NCBI GenBank assembly: GCA_046329435.1
Contig: JAXLUR010000008.1
Coordinates: forward strand, 62,001 to 126,000
Reading direction: 5' to 3'
Length of the DNA: 64,000 nucleotides
DNA from: M3007 sp046329435
Lineage (GTDB): Bacteria; Bacteroidota; Bacteroidia; Chitinophagales; Saprospiraceae
The notes below the pieces were generated by a model. The model had not been told where the DNA came from, searched no databases, and worked only from the letters and a program-made list of their open reading frames with translations. This document shows, one piece after another, positions 58,479 through 64,000 of the stretch. Position 1 is the stretch's first letter, and the number at the start of each line of letters is the position of its first letter. The position numbers and the translations under genes are program-made.

Positions 58479-61139
58479 ATGTTGCTCCGGGCGTTTCCCT
58501 TGCTTTTGGCCTCCTTGTCGTTGTTCGTTATCGGACCTGTTGCTGCGCAGAACCCGCTGTCTCAGGTCATGAATTTCGACTGCCCCGCCTGCACCCCTTC
58601 CGACGCACTGGTACAGCTCAGCCGGCAAAGCGGGGTCAATATTGTTTTTAATGATCGCTTCTTTGCGCGCTGCAATGCCCGCGATTTTCACTTCGAACAA
58701 CAACAACTGGGTCAAATCCTCGACGAAATCGGGGCTTGCGCAGCGGTGACCTACCGCCTGACCGACCAGCAAGTGGTGTTTTCGCGCAAACGCCAGAAAT
58801 TCACCCTGAGCGGCTACGTCGCCGACGAGGTAACGGGCGAACGCCTGATCGGGGCCAGCGTCCGCGTGCTGGTAGAAAACGGCGCAGTAGCCGTCACCAA
58901 CGATTTTGGCTTTTTCAGCCTGCATCTCGACGAAGGAGAATACCGCCTGCTGGTCAGCTACATCGGCTATCGCCCGATCGAAACGGGCGTCAGCCTGCAG
59001 TCGGGAAAAATGCTGAAAATTTATCTTTCCCCAGGGGAAAGCCTGCCGGAAGTCGTGATTTCCGCCCTGCCTACCAGTGTCAACCATGTGAAAAGTCAGG
59101 AAGCGAGGCAAAGCCTACCCCTGGCCGACTTGCCTTCGATGCCAATGCCTGCCGGAGAGGCCGACCTGATTCGGCTGGCAGCCCTTCAACCTGGCGTACA
59201 AACGGGGGTGGACGGCCTCGGCGGCCTGCATGTTCGCGGCGGCAACGCCGACCAGAACCTGATTCTGCTCGACGACGTACCGGTGTACAATCCCGGGCAT
59301 GCGCTCGGCTTGCTGTCCATCTTTAACCCGCGTACCATCAGCAGCACCCGGCTGTGGAAAGGCGATTTTCCGGCGCGATATGGCAGCAGGGCTTCTTCGG
59401 TGCTCGATGTGCGGACCCGCGACGGCAATTTTCACCGCCATGAAGCGACGGCTTCCATAGGGCTGCTCGCCTCATCCGCAACGGTGGAAGGCCCAATCGG
59501 CAAGAAAGAAAAATGCTCCTTCCTGGCCAGCGGCCGCGGCACCTACATGGGCCCCTGGGTCAATTACCTCAACAAACGCGAAAATCTGCTGACCTTCAGC
59601 GGCGACGACGTCGCCTACCGTTTTTACGACGCCAGCCTCAAATTGAACTATATTTTTTCGCCGCGCAATCGATTGTATTTCAGCCTGTACAGAGGCGGCG
59701 ACAACTTCAGGGATGCTTTTTTGCAAACCTATTTTTACCCTGAAAGCATCGTAACAGACCGTTATTCCTTCTCCTCCAAATGGGGCAACGCCATCGCCGC
59801 CCTGCGCTGGAACCAGGTGTTGAACAACAAACTGTTCTCCAACACCACCCTTCGATTCAGCCGCTTTTATTACCAAAGCAACCTGTCGTTCAACTCAAGT
59901 GCGCAGTTCCCATCCGGCAAACAGAGCGTTTTGCAGGACTATGGCCGTATTTACCAGACCATCATTCGCGACTGGTCAATCAAGTCCGATTTCACCTGGT
60001 ACTCCAACGAACGGGTGACGCTTCGCTGGGGTGGCGCATACACTTTTCACAATTTTCGCCCCGGCGCCCTCAACGTCAACTTCCTGCTCACCGGCATGCC
60101 CGGCAACAACATCGACTCGCTGGCCCAGATACTGCGCAACGAAGAGCGGCTTGCTGCCGACGAGTCCGAACTGTATGCCGACCTCGAATGGCGATTCGGG
60201 CACGACTGGAAAGTGGACGCGGGTCTGAACGGCACCATCTTTCAAATTCGAACCACCGGTTATGCCGCCTTGCTGCCGCGTTTGCGGGTGGAATACGCCA
60301 CGCCCGACGGCTGGTCATTCTGGGCCGGTTACCATCGCATGTCGCAGAATCTGCACCAGATTGGTTCGTTCAACGTCAGTTTGCCTTTTGAACTATGGGT
60401 GCCCTCGACTGCGAAAGTGCGACCCGAACTGGTCGGTCAGTTATCGGCCGGATTTGGCTGGCAAAAAGGCGTATGGCATTGGCAGATAGAGGGTTATCAT
60501 AAAAAACTGGATCGTGTACTTACCTTCCTGGCCGGCAATGACGCCCTTGCTGAAGTAGGCGCCGAAGATGCTTCCGGATGGGAGGATCGCATTTCGGAGG
60601 GTACGGGACTTGCTCACGGTGTGGAGTTTTTGTTTGAAAAAAACAGGGGAAACACCACCTGGTCGGCCGCCTACACGCTCTCGGAATCGACCCGCCAGTT
60701 TCCCGATCTCAATTCTGGCCGGGCGTTCCCGTATCGTTTTGACCGCCGCCACGACCTGAAAATCAGCCTGCGTCAGCGCATCACCCGCTGGCTGAGCGGC
60801 GAAGTGCTCTGGGTGTATGCCAGCGGCAACCCGATCACCTTGTCGGCTGTCAAATTTCAGCACCTCAGCCCCGAAGGCGAAGTGTCGCGCGAGGTGTTTG
60901 CCTATACCGAAGTGAACGGCTACCGCCTGCCCGCCTACCACCGTCTCGATGTGGCGTTTAATACGCGCTGGACGAAAAAACGGTTCGAGCATGGCCTGCA
61001 ATTGGGCGTGTACAATGCCTACAATCGCGCCAACCCGTTTTTTATTTACGTGGATGCGGGCAGCGGGGTGAAAGGACGCGCTATTCAATATACCTTGTTG
61101 CCGGTATTACCTGTTTTTCGATATGAATTAAAATTTTAA
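58479..61139 (+). CDS. TonB-dependent outer-membrane receptor with STN signalling domain
   Basis: The 886-aa protein has a signal peptide (1-23, ending AAQ), an STN (secretin/TonB short N-terminal) domain (about 30-108, FDCPACTPSDALVQLSRQSG), a carboxypeptidase-regulatory-like domain (about 110-195, SGYVADEVTGERLIGASV), a plug (about 220-330, HVRGGNADQNLILLDDVPVYN) and a beta barrel to the end. The STN domain passes ligand binding to the FecR-type anti-sigma, so the upstream pair is its regulator. The start at 58479 is chosen because it gives the signal peptide. Its ligand is not evident. Confidence 0.93.
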   Translation: MLLRAFPLLLASLSLFVIGPVAAQNPLSQVMNFDCPACTPSDALVQLSRQSGVNIVFNDRFFARCNARDFHFEQQQLGQILDEIGACAAVTYRLTDQQVVFSRKRQKFTLSGYVADEVTGERLIGASVRVLVENGAVAVTNDFGFFSLHLDEGEYRLLVSYIGYRPIETGVSLQSGKMLKIYLSPGESLPEVVISALPTSVNHVKSQEARQSLPLADLPSMPMPAGEADLIRLAALQPGVQTGVDGLGGLHVRGGNADQNLILLDDVPVYNPGHALGLLSIFNPRTISSTRLWKGDFPARYGSRASSVLDVRTRDGNFHRHEATASIGLLASSATVEGPIGKKEKCSFLASGRGTYMGPWVNYLNKRENLLTFSGDDVAYRFYDASLKLNYIFSPRNRLYFSLYRGGDNFRDAFLQTYFYPESIVTDRYSFSSKWGNAIAALRWNQVLNNKLFSNTTLRFSRFYYQSNLSFNSSAQFPSGKQSVLQDYGRIYQTIIRDWSIKSDFTWYSNERVTLRWGGAYTFHNFRPGALNVNFLLTGMPGNNIDSLAQILRNEERLAADESELYADLEWRFGHDWKVDAGLNGTIFQIRTTGYAALLPRLRVEYATPDGWSFWAGYHRMSQNLHQIGSFNVSLPFELWVPSTAKVRPELVGQLSAGFGWQKGVWHWQIEGYHKKLDRVLTFLAGNDALAEVGAEDASGWEDRISEGTGLAHGVEFLFEKNRGNTTWSAAYTLSESTRQFPDLNSGRAFPYRFDRRHDLKISLRQRITRWLSGEVLWVYASGNPITLSAVKFQHLSPEGEVSREVFAYTEVNGYRLPAYHRLDVAFNTRWTKKRFEHGLQLGVYNAYNRANPFFIYVDAGSGVKGRAIQYTLLPVLPVFRYELKF

Positions 61140-61145
61140 TCCGCG

Positions 61146-62066
61146 ATGAAGCCCGTTTCAGCAGCCTTTTGCGGTATTTTGATCATCAGTTTGTCGGCGC
61201 GTTGCGCCCGCGAAATACAGATTGATTTGCCCGAAGAACCGGAAAAGATTGTTGCGATCAGCCATTTCACCGAGGGCGAACCGATCAGGGCACGGCTGAC
61301 GCTCAGCAGGCCGGCATATTCATCCGGGCAACCCGAGATAGTGGAAGAGGCTTCAGTTGCGGTTTTTCGCGATGGAGCGCTGCTCGAGCCCTTGTCTTAC
61401 GACAAAAACCTCAAATACTGGCAAGGTACCGTGCCGGCAGAACCGGGGGCGGAGTACAAACTTGTCGTACAGGCCGACGGCCTGCCCGACATCAGCGGCG
61501 AAAGCCACATTCCGGAATTCATACCCTTGTCGCCCATCCAGATCAACTGGGAAAACATACGCATTGTCGGCTGGGACAGCGTGCGCCAGGCGCTTCGTGT
61601 TCCGATAGAGTTGCGACCGCAATTTTTGCCTGCGCAAGACCGCTTTTTTGCATTTGCGCTTCGCCACGAAATCGAAGTGTTTAAGATGGTCAACGGGCAG
61701 CCTGTGCCCGATTATTTCTACGAAGGCAGCTCGGCATTCCTGACCGACGGCGCCACGCTGGCGCTTTTGCACAGCATACCGGAACCAGTGGTATTGATCG
61801 ATGAAAAATACTGGACCGCCGACCGCCGTGTCATTCGGCTCGAAGCGCTGGTGCCTTTCAATCCAGACAACGAAAAACCCCGCCGTATCCTGATCGAGTG
61901 GCGCACCTTGTCGGGCGAATTTTATCGTTATCACCTCTCGCTCGCCCGGCAGGGCAACAACCAGCCGCTGAGCGACCCCGACGCCGTTTACAACAACATC
62001 GAAGGCGGATACGGCAATTTTTCAGGTTATTCTTTCGATATCGATGCGCTTGATCTGCAATTCTGA
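61146..62066 (+). CDS. DUF4249 lipoprotein
   Basis: The 306-aa protein has a lipoprotein signal (LSARC, Cys20) and the DUF4249 pattern: CAREIQIDLPEEPEKIVAIS, then strands with LVVQADGLPDISGESHIP. DUF4249 lipoproteins often sit next to TonB-dependent receptors and likely act as a surface partner for the receptor, 6 bp upstream here. Exact role is not known. Confidence 0.85.
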   Translation: MKPVSAAFCGILIISLSARCAREIQIDLPEEPEKIVAISHFTEGEPIRARLTLSRPAYSSGQPEIVEEASVAVFRDGALLEPLSYDKNLKYWQGTVPAEPGAEYKLVVQADGLPDISGESHIPEFIPLSPIQINWENIRIVGWDSVRQALRVPIELRPQFLPAQDRFFAFALRHEIEVFKMVNGQPVPDYFYEGSSAFLTDGATLALLHSIPEPVVLIDEKYWTADRRVIRLEALVPFNPDNEKPRRILIEWRTLSGEFYRYHLSLARQGNNQPLSDPDAVYNNIEGGYGNFSGYSFDIDALDLQF

Positions 62067-62172
62067 ACCAATGTGCTGCCTGGCCGGAATACTCCTGCCA
62101 TATTTTGGTAAAAAACTTGCATAAAGCTGGGTTTAAAGCAGGCCGCAAGCCTTTCGGGGGATTTTTTTTACC

Positions 62173-62180
62173 TAATTTTG
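62173..62180 (+). promoter_or_regulatory. -7 box (TAATTTTG) of malate dehydrogenase
   Basis: TAATTTTG matches TAnnTTTG and lies 46 bp before the mdh ATG. Confidence 0.45.
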
Positions 62181-62226
62181 CCGCCCTCGAAACAAACTTT
62201 TTTCCATCAAAATTTCCTTTTAACCC

Positions 62227-63162
62227 ATGAGTAAAGTCACTGTTGTCGGCGCCGGTAACGTAGGCGCGACCTGTGCCAACGTGCTGGCCCACGAAGACGT
62301 TTTTAATGAAGTTGTACTGATTGATATTCAGGGTAATATGGCCAAAGGCAAGGCCCTCGATACCTGGCAGCAAGCGCCCGTCGACGGCTATTCGACCCGG
62401 GTGGTCGGCGGCGACGATTACGCCCTGACGGCCAATTCGGATATCGTGGTCATTACTGCCGGTGTGCCCCGCAAACCGGGCATGAGCCGCGACGACCTGA
62501 TTTCGACCAACGCCAAAATCGTTGTCTCGGTCACCCAAAATATCATGAAATACTCGAAAAACCCGATCATTATCGTCGTTTCTAACCCGCTCGACGTCAT
62601 GACCTACGCTTGCTGGAAAGCCTCCGGCCTGAGCGACAAGCGTGTTTTGGGTATGGCCGGCGTGCTCGATACGGCACGTTATCGCGCGTTCCTCGCCGAT
62701 GAACTCAACTGCTCGCCCAAAGACATTCAGGCAATGCTCATGGGCGGCCACGGCGATACGATGGTGCCGCTGCCCCGCTACACAACGGTGAGCGGCATCC
62801 CCGTGACGGAACTGATCCGCAAAGACAAACTCGACGCCATCATCGAACGCACCAAATTCGGCGGCGGCGAACTGGTCAACCTGATGGGCACTTCGGCCTG
62901 GTATGCGCCGGGCGCAGCAGCAGCCCAAATGGCTATTTCCATCTGGAAAGACGAGAAACGGATCGTGCCGGCTTGCGTGCGCCTCAACGGTCAGTACAAA
63001 CTGAAAGACATTTTTGTCGGCGCCCCGGTGAAACTCGGCCGCAAGGGTGTTCAGGAGATCATCAAGCTCCGTCTGAAAAAAGACGAGCAGGAACTGCTGA
63101 ATAAATCGGCCGCCGCGGTAAAAGAAATCGCGGATGCGCTCGACGCGATGAACTTGTTGTAA
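62227..63162 (+). CDS. mdh: Malate dehydrogenase
   Basis: The 311-aa protein has the NAD-binding start KVTVVGAGNVGATCANVLA, the substrate-loop PRKPGMSRDDLI and the catalytic-His region LMGGHGDTMVPLPRYT. It belongs to the LDH-like malate dehydrogenases and interconverts malate and oxaloacetate in the TCA cycle. The Arg of PRKPGMSRDDL and length fit MDH rather than lactate dehydrogenase. Confidence 0.95.
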   Translation: MSKVTVVGAGNVGATCANVLAHEDVFNEVVLIDIQGNMAKGKALDTWQQAPVDGYSTRVVGGDDYALTANSDIVVITAGVPRKPGMSRDDLISTNAKIVVSVTQNIMKYSKNPIIIVVSNPLDVMTYACWKASGLSDKRVLGMAGVLDTARYRAFLADELNCSPKDIQAMLMGGHGDTMVPLPRYTTVSGIPVTELIRKDKLDAIIERTKFGGGELVNLMGTSAWYAPGAAAAQMAISIWKDEKRIVPACVRLNGQYKLKDIFVGAPVKLGRKGVQEIIKLRLKKDEQELLNKSAAAVKEIADALDAMNLL

Positions 63163-63179
63163 TGTTTTCGGTTGAAAAT

Positions 63180-63210
63180 GGCAGGTCGCTTCAAGCGGCC
63201 TGCCGTTTTT
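63180..63210 (+). terminator. Intrinsic terminator after mdh
   Basis: An 11-bp stem (GGCAGGTCGCT with AGCGGCCTGCC, one G-U), a TCA loop and a T5 run, 17 bp past the mdh stop. Confidence 0.75.
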
Positions 63211-63236
63211 AACCAAATTTCTTTTCCGGGAAGCGT

Positions 63237-63770
63237 ATGACGCCAAGTTTTTGGTTCGACATGAAAATGATGAATACAGGCGAATCGCTGGGCGAAATTG
63301 CCGATCGCAAGCCTGTATTGCTGGTTTTTTTGCGCCATTTCGGCTGTTCTTTCTGCCGGGAGGCGATCGACGATATTGCCCGGCGCCGGCAGAAATTCGA
63401 ATCGAATGGCGCCGAGGTCGTGCTGGTCCACATGGCGAGGGAACGCTCGATCGCGGAAAAGTTTTTTAAAAAATACAAACTTTTTCCGGTCAACCATATT
63501 TCTGACCCCGACAAGCGTTTCTATCGGGCATTTGGCCTCGGTCGCGGAACACCCGGCCAACTGTTCGGCCTCATGAACTGGATACGCGGCTTCCAGGCCG
63601 GTGTGATCGAAGGCCACGGTTTTGAGTACCACAATGAAGATATTGGCGATGGTTTCCAGATGCCGGGCGTTTTTGTGGTGCATCAGGGCGTGATCAAAAA
63701 TTCGTTTATCCACCGCGCGGCATGGGACAGGCCTGACTATGAGGAAATTATCAGTGTTTGCCAAATATGA
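63237..63770 (+). CDS. Thioredoxin-fold redox protein (AhpC/TSA or SelL-like)
   Basis: The 177-aa protein has a thioredoxin-type active site FLRHFGCSFCREA (Cys37 and Cys40, CxxC) and the AhpC/TSA-like follow-on NHISDPDKRFYRAFGLGRG. Such peroxiredoxin-like proteins in Bacteroidota are often called SelL-related. It should act in the cytoplasm, since there is no signal peptide. The last codon overlaps the next gene's start (ATGA). Confidence 0.8.
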   Translation: MTPSFWFDMKMMNTGESLGEIADRKPVLLVFLRHFGCSFCREAIDDIARRRQKFESNGAEVVLVHMARERSIAEKFFKKYKLFPVNHISDPDKRFYRAFGLGRGTPGQLFGLMNWIRGFQAGVIEGHGFEYHNEDIGDGFQMPGVFVVHQGVIKNSFIHRAAWDRPDYEEIISVCQI

Positions 63771-64000
63771 TGTCCGTTTCCTTCTGCCCGCATTGCAACT
63801 GCCCCAAGGCGCTTCGGCCCTTCGGGCAGTTGCTTTTTACGGCGGTACGGTCCGTAGGCCTTCTCTCTGTTTTGTATTGCCTTGTACCCCAAAGGCTTGC
63901 AGCCCAGCAAGATACCTTGCCAGAAGCGCTGGTGCGGGATATCGTTTTTGAAAAGACAGGTTTTGCCACCTGGAAGGCCGATTCCCTGCCGCTTGGCAAT
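63767..64000 (+). CDS. N-terminus of a probable TonB-dependent receptor (cut by window edge)
   Basis: The first 78 codons run open to the window end. They encode a Cys-containing N-terminus (SFCPHCNCPKALRPFG), a hydrophobic signal segment (LLFTAVRSVGLLSVLYCLV) ending near RLAAQ, and DTLPEALVRDIVFEKTGFAT, a start often seen in Bacteroidota TonB-dependent (BtuB-like) receptors. The start overlaps the preceding stop. The call is tentative because most of the gene is outside the window. Confidence 0.5.
   Translation, partial: MMSVSFCPHCNCPKALRPFGQLLFTAVRSVGLLSVLYCLVPQRLAAQQDTLPEALVRDIVFEKTGFATWKADSLPLGN

Noticed and set aside
63739..63951. A 70-aa ORF at the window end
   Set aside because: It overlaps the redox protein's end and the frame of the probable TonB receptor that remains open to the window edge.
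1..64000. tRNA, rRNA, CRISPR arrays, IS elements and prophage
   Set aside because: I looked for them and saw no transposase, integrase, repeat-spacer pattern or tRNA-like cloverleaf, though small RNAs can be missed by eye.

Overview
The window comes from a chromosome of the phylum Bacteroidota, most likely the class Saprospiria (Lewinella/Haliscomenobacter-like). Four large secreted proteins carry type IX secretion (T9SS) C-terminal sorting domains. Several genes are preceded by the Bacteroidota -7 box TAnnTTTG. The primary sigma factor is short (289 aa). There is also a TonB receptor with an FecI/FecR pair and a DUF4249 lipoprotein. The DNA is moderately GC-rich, with genes on both strands. 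No rRNA, tRNA, CRISPR array, intact IS element or phage was recognised.

Layout. 1-5.1 kb: end of an MDR oxidoreductase, LptE-like lipoprotein, tetratricopeptide-like protein, SecG, glucosaminidase, BadF-type sugar kinase and 6-phosphofructokinase. 5.4-11.8 kb: a 2129-aa PKD surface protein. 11.8-16.2 kb (minus strand): Lrp/AsnC regulator, glutamate dehydrogenase, ccmD, ccmC, ccmB. 16.5-19.1 kb: accD and an FAD/NAD(P)-binding protein. 19.2-23.8 kb: CotH/lamin-tail/beta-helix T9SS protein. 23.8-28.0 kb: a sulfur/thiol region with a Cys/Met-rich leader peptide and terminator, JAMM peptidase, ubiquitin-like sulfur carrier, MoeZ-type E1-rhodanese, BshB1 (bacillithiol), then a 1-Cys peroxiredoxin and an Rrf2 regulator. 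28-36 kb: DUF4407 protein, HAD hydrolase, YchF, FG-GAP/UnbV lipoprotein, acyl carrier protein phosphodiesterase, PfkB kinase. 36.2-38.4 kb: groES-groEL behind an unusual repeat-rich promoter region. 38.8-46.6 kb: coiled-coil lipoprotein, small secreted protein and a 2275-aa surface protein. 46.8-53.4 kb: msrB, two uncharacterised genes, lipB, pyrG, a small membrane protein, a frameshifted methyltransferase remnant, tsaC/sua5 and the primary sigma factor. 53.7-56.4 kb: T9SS peptidylarginine/agmatine deiminase and a Crp/Fnr regulator. 56.7-62.1 kb: ECF sigma, FecR anti-sigma, STN-domain TonB receptor, DUF4249 lipoprotein. 62.2-64 kb: malate dehydrogenase, a redox protein, and the start of a probable TonB receptor.

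The most interesting part is 23.8-27.5 kb. The gene set matches a CysO/Mec/MoeZ-like route that builds cysteine on a carrier protein, and it continues into a bacillithiol biosynthesis gene. The preceding leader has the parts of a classical attenuator: a promoter box, a 30-codon ORF with tandem Cys codons and five Met codons, a strong intrinsic terminator, and an upstream segment able to pair with the terminator's 5' arm. The attenuation mechanism is inferred; the parts themselves are visible in the sequence.

The second theme is the cell surface. About a third of the window encodes very large secreted or outer-membrane proteins. The 2275-aa protein has strongly biased codon use, suggesting very high expression.
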